Below, piece by piece: positions 7,468 through 17,110 of a stretch of 32,957 nucleotides of DNA. The notes under the pieces are model-generated. The model did no database searches and had not been told where the DNA came from. It saw only the letters and a list, made by a program, of their open reading frames with translations. The DNA is from Phycisphaerales bacterium (GTDB lineage: Bacteria; Planctomycetota; Phycisphaerae; Phycisphaerales; UBA1924), in assembly GCA_016764895.1 (NCBI GenBank), contig JAESRA010000089.1, positions 1 through 32,957 on the forward strand, read 5' to 3'. Numbering within the stretch: position 1 is the first letter of the stretch; each line of letters begins with the position of its first letter. Made by a program: the position numbers and the translations under genes.

Positions 7468-10400
7468 TCACATGGCTTCGATCAGAATGTACACATCTTC
7501 CATGCTCACAATCCCATCGCGATTCAGATCCGAATTTGCATCCGAAGTCCCAAGCGATTTGACCATTATGGAAATATCGAAGAAGTCAATCACGCCGTCA
7601 CCATTGATGTCTGCTGTTCGTAGCCCCTGAGGCCCACAATCATCAATAATACTCGACAAGATCCGAACGACATCTTCGCGGTTAAAGTTCTCAATAAACG
7701 GATGCGAGTTCTCTTTGAGTTGCTGCCCCTCTTCATTGAGGAACCTGTCCAATGGCTGGACTTCAACAAAGACCTCGCCAGCACCAGATACTGAAAGCGT
7801 GTCGATATGCACCGGATTGGTTGGATCAGTCACATCGATCACCTGCAAACCAATACCAAAGTTGGCAAGCATTGCATAATCGTCAACGCCGGGAGGTGCC
7901 ATCTGGCTGGCGACATCAACATCCATGACGCTCCCGCCAAGATTGGTCAACGCCGCAGTTTGGTAGATGGTCTCAGGGTCTGTCATATCAAAGATATAAA
8001 GCCCCGCATCACCCGCAGCAACATACAGAAAGTCATGCTCAAACGACGGCGTATTGGCATCGCCAGTGATCCAAGCCGTGTACGAATCCAAACCAATCGC
8101 ACCGGGTAGATGGATCGTTCGCAGCAAGGTCGGGCTGCTCATATTGGGCAGCAAATCGACCACATGCACACCTTGGTCAGGATCGGCTACATACGCCCGA
8201 ACCTCAAAGCCTTGGCCTTGCTGGTAGTGCGAGTACACCCGGATATCCTGAGCATTGATCCCTGAAACCTCCGCCTCAATATATGGATAATGCTGATCGG
8301 AAATATTGACAATAAACATCCCATCATTGCCCGCAGCGACAAACAGATGGATACCCCAAACCAGTACACTCTGTGCCCCTGGAATATCAACTGTTGTAAT
8401 ATATTTGGGCGCCCGAATCCCATGACTCGCAATCGCCGGAGGCGTATCGCTCAGAACCGATGGACCTTCCCGGCTGTCATACACATGAACACCAACACCC
8501 TGGTCAACCACATAGAAATACTTGGCCACTCGAGCAACATCAATCGCGTTGATGCCTTTGATAAGCGTGACAGGACTTGTAAACGGGGTATCTTCAACAT
8601 CAAACCCGATCAGTCCGTCATTGCCCGCTGCGACATACACCGCATCGGCAGAACCATCAACAACATCAGGCCTCGTCACAAGGCCCATCGGATTGGCCAC
8701 ATCAAGCGTAGTCACCAATGATGGCGAAGTTGGATCAGTGATCCGGTCGTACACACGAACACCATCAGGTGCTGTGACATACACATAGTTCCGCGCCAGC
8801 GAATAGTTCCCAGTACCCATACCAAGCGACGCCGGCGAACGGTGACACTCAGCACAAGACCGTACATTGCCAGGCCCTTGAACCGTGTGCGGCTGCACCG
8901 GGTTCATGCCAAGCCCAGAAACACCCTTGGAAGTCTGAGGCATCTGGAAATCAAGAATCTTGGTTCCATCAGCCGCAGTCACATCAGCGATCGGCTGACA
9001 AGCCACCAAGTAAGGCGCGACCCGTCCTTCACTATTTGGACCAATGAAGAACGGACGGAAACTCTCAAAGACCTTATTGTTGGTCTTGACCCGGCCAATC
9101 TCTTCGTTCCGAGTCACAAGGTTCACCCCTGTAAACCGCTCGTCACGCTCGAAATGACACCCAAAACAGTTCGGTGTCCATGCCGAGTGACACGCATAAC
9201 ACTCAAGCCCGCCCGTATTCTTGAGGTGGTTCCCATCCATTGCACATGCAGCACGAGGGTTGTAACTATCTGATTCTGGATTCACAATGTCACGAACCAA
9301 TGGGATGGTGTGTATCTTGCCTGAAACCTTAGAAGTCAACTTGGCCACTTCGCCTTCCATGCGAGTGTTGTTCAACTCAAAACCATCATGATCCATCATC
9401 GTCGGGAGTTCGCCCGGCATCCCATGACACATCCGGCATTCAATCTTTGTCGCCTGATCCATATGACCATAAATATTGCCATCGCCCATAATCCCCTGAG
9501 CAGTGTGGCAATCAATACAATCAAGACCCAACTCAAAGTGAACATCCTGAGGGTTCACAGCATCGTTTGAGTAGTGGTAGTTGCTGTTGAACTTCTCATC
9601 AGTCGTACCAGCAATATCCGGCGTATTAGGCAGCCGAGGAGGCATCTGGGCACGCCCAGTATAATTCAACCCAATCCGTGCCCCGCGGTGGTGACAGTGG
9701 ATGCACTGCTCGGTATCAATCTTCTTGGTAATCTGGTGGATTCGTGGGTGCCCGGTCTGCGTATGGTCAATACTCATATCCGCACTGCGAGACAATCCAT
9801 CGTTGTCATAAAGCATATGACACGCGGCACACCCATCAGCTCGATAAGTCCCCTCCGCATTGATCGCCCCACGATACCCCTTACCACGCGACCACAAATG
9901 ACACCGCGCACAAGCCTGTGCAGGTACAGCAGCAAAATGAGTCGCATTATTCAGCGGATCACCCATAGGGTCATACTCAATCAAATCCTTCAAACTCTGC
10001 ACAGCCCCCTTCTCCAACGGCACAATACCGTCGGTGTCTTCCACCGCAAAGGTGCCATAGATCGGAGTCTTGGTCGCCTGCACACCGTTCAGATACAAAC
10101 CGCCAGCATAATGCCCCGCCGCGGTCGCCATCATGCTCTTGAGCACGGTCTCGACCTTATCAGGGTGACATGCACCACAGGTATCATTGACCACACGAAG
10201 ATTCGACGGATTCACAAACTTCTGGTAAGGCAAGTCATAGTCCAACGGAGCAACCGTATTATCCATAATCACCGGCAGCGTCGGAAGAACATGCGCATCC
10301 TCCTTAAACAAAGCATCCGGATCGCCCCCGTGACAGAATGTACAGTCAAGATCAAAACCCATCGACTCCGTTACATTCTCAATCTCACTATGACACACAA

Positions 10401-10671
10401 GACACTTAGGGTAAATCTCCCCCAAAGGCCCACGGTTCACCTGAGGCACCAACCGTCCATCAAAGGTCTCAACAGGCCCCGTATTCTCAAACTGCGTCTG
10501 CCCCAAACCAGCATGAACAGAATCATCCGGCATCCCAGCAGCACTGTAACTTGGAACCTCACGCTCAACGCCTGATTCAGTCTCAGACGGAGCAATCCCC
10601 ATTGCAAACAAAACAGCACCGACCGAAAGTACGCTCATTGCGAGCACAGTAGTTGAACGCTTGATACGCAT
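7468..10671 (-). CDS. Secreted multiheme cytochrome c with LVIVD-type repeat region and C-terminal dockerin/EF-hand-like module
   Basis: 11 CXXCH motifs (CLVCH, CTFCH, CGACH, CARCH, CAACH, CIHCH, CIDCH, CRMCH, CYACH, CFGCH, CAECH); repeats such as VYVTAPDGVRVYD, FYVVDQGVGVHVYD, LFVAAGNDGMFIVNISD; tail ADINGDGVIDFFDISIMV...DLNRDGIVSMEDVYILIEAM. Signal peptide supports start MRIKRSTTVLAMSVLS at 10671. Confidence 0.9.
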   Translation of the reverse strand: MRIKRSTTVLAMSVLSVGAVLFAMGIAPSETESGVEREVPSYSAAGMPDDSVHAGLGQTQFENTGPVETFDGRLVPQVNRGPLGEIYPKCLVCHSEIENVTESMGFDLDCTFCHGGDPDALFKEDAHVLPTLPVIMDNTVAPLDYDLPYQKFVNPSNLRVVNDTCGACHPDKVETVLKSMMATAAGHYAGGLYLNGVQATKTPIYGTFAVEDTDGIVPLEKGAVQSLKDLIEYDPMGDPLNNATHFAAVPAQACARCHLWSRGKGYRGAINAEGTYRADGCAACHMLYDNDGLSRSADMSIDHTQTGHPRIHQITKKIDTEQCIHCHHRGARIGLNYTGRAQMPPRLPNTPDIAGTTDEKFNSNYHYSNDAVNPQDVHFELGLDCIDCHTAQGIMGDGNIYGHMDQATKIECRMCHGMPGELPTMMDHDGFELNNTRMEGEVAKLTSKVSGKIHTIPLVRDIVNPESDSYNPRAACAMDGNHLKNTGGLECYACHSAWTPNCFGCHFERDERFTGVNLVTRNEEIGRVKTNNKVFESFRPFFIGPNSEGRVAPYLVACQPIADVTAADGTKILDFQMPQTSKGVSGLGMNPVQPHTVQGPGNVRSCAECHRSPASLGMGTGNYSLARNYVYVTAPDGVRVYDRITDPTSPSLVTTLDVANPMGLVTRPDVVDGSADAVYVAAGNDGLIGFDVEDTPFTSPVTLIKGINAIDVARVAKYFYVVDQGVGVHVYDSREGPSVLSDTPPAIASHGIRAPKYITTVDIPGAQSVLVWGIHLFVAAGNDGMFIVNISDQHYPYIEAEVSGINAQDIRVYSHYQQGQGFEVRAYVADPDQGVHVVDLLPNMSSPTLLRTIHLPGAIGLDSYTAWITGDANTPSFEHDFLYVAAGDAGLYIFDMTDPETIYQTAALTNLGGSVMDVDVASQMAPPGVDDYAMLANFGIGLQVIDVTDPTNPVHIDTLSVSGAGEVFVEVQPLDRFLNEEGQQLKENSHPFIENFNREDVVRILSSIIDDCGPQGLRTADINGDGVIDFFDISIMVKSLGTSDANSDLNRDGIVSMEDVYILIEAM

Positions 10672-10923
10672 CGCGACTCCAAATCCTACTAAATCATTGG
10701 ACAAAGTTGTCTTCTTTACTCTCTCTTCGGTACACCGTATTGGCTTTTTGATTCAAAAACAAGAAAATTACATCATTTTAAGATATTTTTGTCCTCAATA
10801 ATCCCTCCTCAAAGACGCATTCTCATGAAACAGGAAAATGGATGGACCAAGCCTCCATTAAAAACAATCTTCCTTCTGCACAGCAAACAATACCATTGTG
10901 TACACTCTTGTCCGCTTTATTAA

Positions 10924-12372
<1,449 letters not shown>

Positions 12373-12375
12373 CAA

Positions 12376-13551
12376 TCAAAGATCAATCTGCTGATAGTTC
12401 TGCTGATAGTTCTGCTGATAGTGATAATGGATATCACGCTTGGCGAGCTCGCCAATCACATGATCAACCAACCCGGCCTGAGGGCCGATCTGCTCGGCAT
12501 TAATCACGCCGGGCATCTTCAGATCGCCCTTGGCGATCATCCGCGCGATGATCGCGCACGGGTAAGCCGTGGTCCGGGACATGCTTGTTGCGCCGTGGTT
12601 GTAGTAATCGAGCAAGTCCCATTGATGGCGGATCTTCTTGCCAGAGGCATCGAGCCCGTCGGTGATGATCCGCATGATGGTCAAATCTTCTTCTTCCGGC
12701 TCATAAGTCCATTTGGGGAACATCAGTTTGCTGATGACATCCAATGGCCGAACGCTCCCTCCATCAACCTCGATGCGTTCCTGACTGAACAACCCCGTCT
12801 CGCGGAAGACCCGCATGAGCTCGATATGCCCCGGGTACCGCATCGTCTTCTCTTTCATAAACGGCACATCCATCGTGTACGCCAGCGACCGCAAGCCGTC
12901 GGTGTTGAACACTTCGAGCGTCCCCAGCCCGTCAAAGTCCATAAGCTCCGGCTCGCTGAGTGCCTCGCGCGTCACGATTTTGCCATGCTCAACTAATCGT
13001 GATGGCCTTGTGTATTCTTCGAGTACATCGGCCGGAGAGAACCCCGCCTTGTACTCAAATGGCCAGTTCCGTTTGCGTGGAAGACCACCCACATAGATTT
13101 CGATATTCTGGCATTCATCAAGCAAACTCGCCCCGTACCCGGAGAGCAAGTTGCTCATCCCTGGCGCGACCCCCATATCCACCACCGCCGTCACGCCATG
13201 CTCCTTGGCCAACCCATCAAGCTCCCAAGAATCCTCAGGCATAAACGAAATATCCGCATAGTTCTTGCCAGCCTCAATCACCGCACGCAACGACTGAAAC
13301 CCGATCTTGCTCGCCAAAGCCCCAAGCACAATATCAGAATCCGCAATCACCGCTTTGAGTGCATCAACATCACTCAAATCAGCAACCTTCGTGGATAACT
13401 TGCCGCCAATGTCCGCCGCGTGCGTGGCTGCGCGTTCGAGAGCATCGGGCCGGATATCAACAATGGTCACATCAAACTCAGAATCCGTCGAAAGATCCGA
13501 AGCCATGATGGATCCGACCATCCCACCACCAAGTACCGTTGCCTTTATCAT
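12376..13551 (-). CDS. Saccharopine dehydrogenase family protein (lysine dehydrogenase-like)
   Basis: 391 aa. Rossmann start MIKATVLGGGMVGSIMASDL, VVDMGVAPGMSNLL, IEIYVGGLPRKRNWPFEYKAGFSP. Confidence 0.87.
   Translation of the reverse strand: MIKATVLGGGMVGSIMASDLSTDSEFDVTIVDIRPDALERAATHAADIGGKLSTKVADLSDVDALKAVIADSDIVLGALASKIGFQSLRAVIEAGKNYADISFMPEDSWELDGLAKEHGVTAVVDMGVAPGMSNLLSGYGASLLDECQNIEIYVGGLPRKRNWPFEYKAGFSPADVLEEYTRPSRLVEHGKIVTREALSEPELMDFDGLGTLEVFNTDGLRSLAYTMDVPFMKEKTMRYPGHIELMRVFRETGLFSQERIEVDGGSVRPLDVISKLMFPKWTYEPEEEDLTIMRIITDGLDASGKKIRHQWDLLDYYNHGATSMSRTTAYPCAIIARMIAKGDLKMPGVINAEQIGPQAGLVDHVIGELAKRDIHYHYQQNYQQNYQQIDL
12388..12423. repeat. Three 12-bp tandem repeats (CTGCTGATAGTT, last copy with one mismatch)
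   Basis: Directly visible; encodes the QQNY repeats at the C terminus of the minus-strand gene (HYHYQQNYQQNYQQIDL). Confidence 0.95.
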
Positions 13552-13627
13552 CTGCGAATCTCCTTTGTATGCGAACGCATCAGTGTAGCGATCACAACGG
13601 AGAATCTGTCAAGATGGCTTGGCCAAA

Positions 13628-14203
13628 TCAGGGTTCGCAACAAGCCCCACTTGAACAACATGAAGCCGACGCTTTATTCCAAGGCAGCACGCTCAGCAAC
13701 TTGGCCATCCCGCACCAACCACTCAGTCCTGCGAATATCAGCCCGCAACCAACAAACGCGCTGATCCCATAAAGCCAAGGATTCACCAGCGTGCCAAGCA
13801 CCACGCCAGAGACAATGAGAAAACCTGCAACAATCTGCACCTGCCGCATAATGTCGATCTTGGGAGCCGACGCCGACCGCAGCACCGGACGCTCGGCCGC
13901 TTTCCATCCTTCAATCCCGCCCTGAAGATGAAACACCTGCTCGCCGCCAAACTTGGTAGCCGCTTCAGATGATCGCTTCCCGGTCCGGCAATAAAACACC
14001 ACACGACAATCTCCACACTCTTTGCGTAGTTGCTCGGCATCAAACTTCGATAAACAATGATTCCGCGACTGCTCGATCCGCTCGCTCGCATGTTCGAAAT
14101 CTTCACGGACATCAACCAAGATGGCCTCACCATCAGCGATCCATTTCTGAACCATCTCTGGGGACACATCAACAAGTTCACACACATCGGTTCCAGTGGC
14201 CAT
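13628..14203 (-). CDS. Rhodanese-like protein with DUF2892 membrane domain (YgaP-like)
   Basis: 191 aa. ILVDVREDFEHA, VVFYCRTGKRSSEAA (CRTGKRS loop), then two hydrophobic helices; Cys-rich tail SCCSSGACCEP. Confidence 0.85.
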   Translation of the reverse strand: MATGTDVCELVDVSPEMVQKWIADGEAILVDVREDFEHASERIEQSRNHCLSKFDAEQLRKECGDCRVVFYCRTGKRSSEAATKFGGEQVFHLQGGIEGWKAAERPVLRSASAPKIDIMRQVQIVAGFLIVSGVVLGTLVNPWLYGISAFVGCGLIFAGLSGWCGMAKLLSVLPWNKASASCCSSGACCEP

Positions 14204-14245
14204 ATTCGACTCCTAAGAATCCTGCTCCCAAATGATAAGCAACTC

Positions 14246-15676
14246 TTAGCCCCGAGACGACAACTGCTGCCAGGCAAGATGCCCGCCTTCCAAATTCACC
14301 ACCTGGAACCCCCGCCGCTGTAAATACGCCGCAGAAATCGCCGATCGAACACCACTGTGACAGTTGACAAGTAGACGGGTGTTCTCAGGAATTTCATCAA
14401 GCCGGCACGCCAGCCGCGTATGAGCAATGTTGATCGCCCCAGGCAAATGCCCGCACGCAAACTCCGTCATCCGCCGAACATCAAGCACCTGCACTTCCCC
14501 AGCATCAATCATGCCCGCCGCCTCAGCAGCGTCCACCTGAGCAATACTCGCCAGGCCATGTTCAGAATCTGAATACTGCTCAATTTCAGACGCATCCACC
14601 CAACCACGAATCCGATCAAGACCAATCCGAATCAAATCACGAATCGCATCTTCAAGATGCTCAGGTGCAATCACAAGATAAATCTCATCAGTATCTTCAA
14701 CCATCGACCCAACATTGGTATTGAAGGTCGTCATCAAAGGAAACGACATCGCCCCAGGCACATGCCCAGCCCGAAACGCTTCCCAAGGCCGCGTATCAAC
14801 AAGAGCAACCCGCTTTGCATCAAGTGCTCGCAGATCAGCTCCAGACATCTTCACAGGCCTTGGCAAATCTCCCAACACCGGCGGCCCGATCTTGTTGTCC
14901 CGCTTCATATTAGCAAAATACATCGGCGGCTCAGGCTGACCCTCAAGTATGAAATCCACAAAGTTCTGTTCGGAGGTCGCTGCAAGCAACGCCGGATTAA
15001 ACCGCCGCTCATATCCAACCGTACTCATCGGCACCGCACCAAGCGCCTTTCCACACGCACTCCCCGCCCCATGGGCCGGCCAAATCTGCACAAAATCAGG
15101 AATATCATCAAGCTTCTTGGTCGTCGCATACAGCGTGCGAGCAGACGGATCCATCATCCCCGAAATCCCAGCCGCCGATTCAAGCAAATCAGGACGACCA
15201 AGATCACCAACAAACACAAAGTCACCACTGGCCATTGCAATAGGCTCAGTCGCCCCAGACCCATGATCCGTAATCATGAACACAATATGTTCAGGCGTAT
15301 GCCCAGGAGTGTGGATCACCTTAAGTTCAATGTTTCCGATATGGAACGAGTCACCATCATAAAGCAGCGTGTGCTCATAGCTTCCGCCACCAACCTTCTG
15401 ATCAAGCCACTCATATTTCCAGTTCGCATCCCCCTCATCAGACACAAACACATGAGCCCCAACTTCCTCGGCAAGCTCACGCGACCCAGAAACAAAATCC
15501 GCATGAATATGCGTCTCAGCCGTCGCAACAATCCGAAGCTCATTCTCCGCAGCCAGCTTGATGTACCGATCAACATCCCGCTCAGGATCAATAATCACGG
15601 CCTCTCCAGTCTTCTGGCAACCAATCAAATACGCCGCCTGAGCAAGATTCTCGTCATAAACCATCCGCATAAACAT
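14246..15676 (-). CDS. MBL-fold metallohydrolase fused to two rhodanese domains (persulfide dioxygenase/Blh-like)
   Basis: 476 aa. TAETHIHADFVSGS, HTPGHTPEHIVF, GDLGRPDL, then a rhodanese domain without a catalytic Cys and a C-terminal rhodanese domain with NCHSGVRS. Confidence 0.88.
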   Translation of the reverse strand: MFMRMVYDENLAQAAYLIGCQKTGEAVIIDPERDVDRYIKLAAENELRIVATAETHIHADFVSGSRELAEEVGAHVFVSDEGDANWKYEWLDQKVGGGSYEHTLLYDGDSFHIGNIELKVIHTPGHTPEHIVFMITDHGSGATEPIAMASGDFVFVGDLGRPDLLESAAGISGMMDPSARTLYATTKKLDDIPDFVQIWPAHGAGSACGKALGAVPMSTVGYERRFNPALLAATSEQNFVDFILEGQPEPPMYFANMKRDNKIGPPVLGDLPRPVKMSGADLRALDAKRVALVDTRPWEAFRAGHVPGAMSFPLMTTFNTNVGSMVEDTDEIYLVIAPEHLEDAIRDLIRIGLDRIRGWVDASEIEQYSDSEHGLASIAQVDAAEAAGMIDAGEVQVLDVRRMTEFACGHLPGAINIAHTRLACRLDEIPENTRLLVNCHSGVRSAISAAYLQRRGFQVVNLEGGHLAWQQLSSRG

Positions 15677-15698
15677 GGCTCAACTCCTCAAAATGTCA

Positions 15699-16988
15699 TC
15701 AATCATCTGATTCAGTTGCAGGAAACAAGAACTCGATCGCCTCACCAAAGCGTGCAGACCACGCAAGCTCGTTGTGGACCTGCCCATCGCCGATGATCAG
15801 TTTGTGATCATCTTTAGAGAGCCGCCCCCGTCGAGCCAAAGCGTTATTCACTTCATTGGCCCAGTCAACATACTGCTGATTCCGATCAGAATCCGCAGGA
15901 TCGGTCCCGACCTCAGAGTTCCCCATCCCCATCACAAATTTGAACGGCACGCCCTTGGCCTTCTTGATGTGCCTCTGCGTTGGCTTCTGACCAATCATCG
16001 GCAAACTCTCAATGATCGCCATCCCAAAAACATTCGGATAAGTCGTTGATCCATACAACGCCATCGAACCCCCAAGCGAAGCTCCACCAATCGCAGTCGA
16101 CTCACGCCCCTGCTTGATGCGGAATGCACGGTTAATCCTCGGCATCACCTCACCAAGAACCCAGTCCATACCCGCAACTCCATCGCCAACGATCCCCTCA
16201 TAAGACCCCAACGCCATGTATTCAGAGGCCCGGAACTCGCCGGAGTGCGGAATCCCAACAACAATCAAAGGCTCAACACGCCCCTCTTCAATCAACGAAG
16301 TCAGCGTCTCGTCAATGTTCCACTCACCCGGCACGCCTGGGAGTTGGTCAAACAAGTTCTGCCCATCAAACATATAGATCACCGGATACTGACGATCGGC
16401 GTTCGCCTCGTCGCCGTACCCTTCCGGGAGCCAGACAATCAGGTCCCGCGTCGATGCCTCGGCACCGCCTGCGCCGCCGCGTACCTCGACGCGTTTGACA
16501 GTCCCTGTCACATCAAGTGCCCGGTAAAGACCCCGCTCGCGGACCTCTTCACTCAGCGCGACCGGGATTTTGAACTGTGGCACTTCGATTTCAATCACAG
16601 GCCGTTGACCCTCTTTGAGCTCAGAAATATCAACCAAACCGAGTTTGCGGTTGGGAATCGAATTGCCCTCGCTATCAAGTTCCTCGCGGTCCCAACTTCC
16701 AAGTGCAAACTTAAACTCAAGTCCAACCCCATGCAGGTCGCGGTCGATCACAATCTGCCATCGAGTATCAGAACGCCCGCTCAGGATCATCTCTTCATCT
16801 GATGGATCCCAGCCGTTGATACTCGACGCTAGGAAAATCGGATTGTCCTTATTGGCCATCCCCGAATTATCCTTGACAATCAAAACAAACCCTTGCGGCA
16901 ATGTCTCGGGACGAACCAGTTCAGGCTCAAGACCAAAGCTCGACATCACGCAACCAACCAAACACGATACAGCAACAAGTAAACGCAC
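15699..16988 (-). CDS. Secreted esterase (enterochelin esterase-like alpha/beta hydrolase) with N-terminal glycogen-binding-like Ig fold
   Basis: 429 aa, GTG start, signal peptide. LPEGYGDEANADRQYPVIYMFDGQNLFD, GGASLGG nucleophile elbow; N-terminal FLASSINGWDPSDEEMIL resembles CBM48/CBM20-type modules. Confidence 0.8.
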   Translation of the reverse strand: MRLLVAVSCLVGCVMSSFGLEPELVRPETLPQGFVLIVKDNSGMANKDNPIFLASSINGWDPSDEEMILSGRSDTRWQIVIDRDLHGVGLEFKFALGSWDREELDSEGNSIPNRKLGLVDISELKEGQRPVIEIEVPQFKIPVALSEEVRERGLYRALDVTGTVKRVEVRGGAGGAEASTRDLIVWLPEGYGDEANADRQYPVIYMFDGQNLFDQLPGVPGEWNIDETLTSLIEEGRVEPLIVVGIPHSGEFRASEYMALGSYEGIVGDGVAGMDWVLGEVMPRINRAFRIKQGRESTAIGGASLGGSMALYGSTTYPNVFGMAIIESLPMIGQKPTQRHIKKAKGVPFKFVMGMGNSEVGTDPADSDRNQQYVDWANEVNNALARRGRLSKDDHKLIIGDGQVHNELAWSARFGEAIEFLFPATESDD

Positions 16989-17049
16989 GATATCTCCTTT
17001 ATCTATCTATACACAGTAAAATAGCTCCCTCAGTGTAGCCAAGAAAAAA

Positions 17050-17073
17050 GGTGCCCACAATCATGTGGGCACC
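17050..17073 (-). terminator. Rho-independent terminator for the gene ending at 17111
   Basis: Minus strand GGTGCCCACA-TGAT-TGTGGGCACC (10-bp perfect stem) followed by TTTTTT. Confidence 0.9.
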
Positions 17074-17110
17074 TCATTCATCTCATTGGCTATCTTTTCA
17101 GATCAAAGTA

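Noticed and set aside
12388-12423. CRISPR-like array
   Set aside because: Contiguous 12-bp tandem repeats with no spacers, inside a coding sequence.
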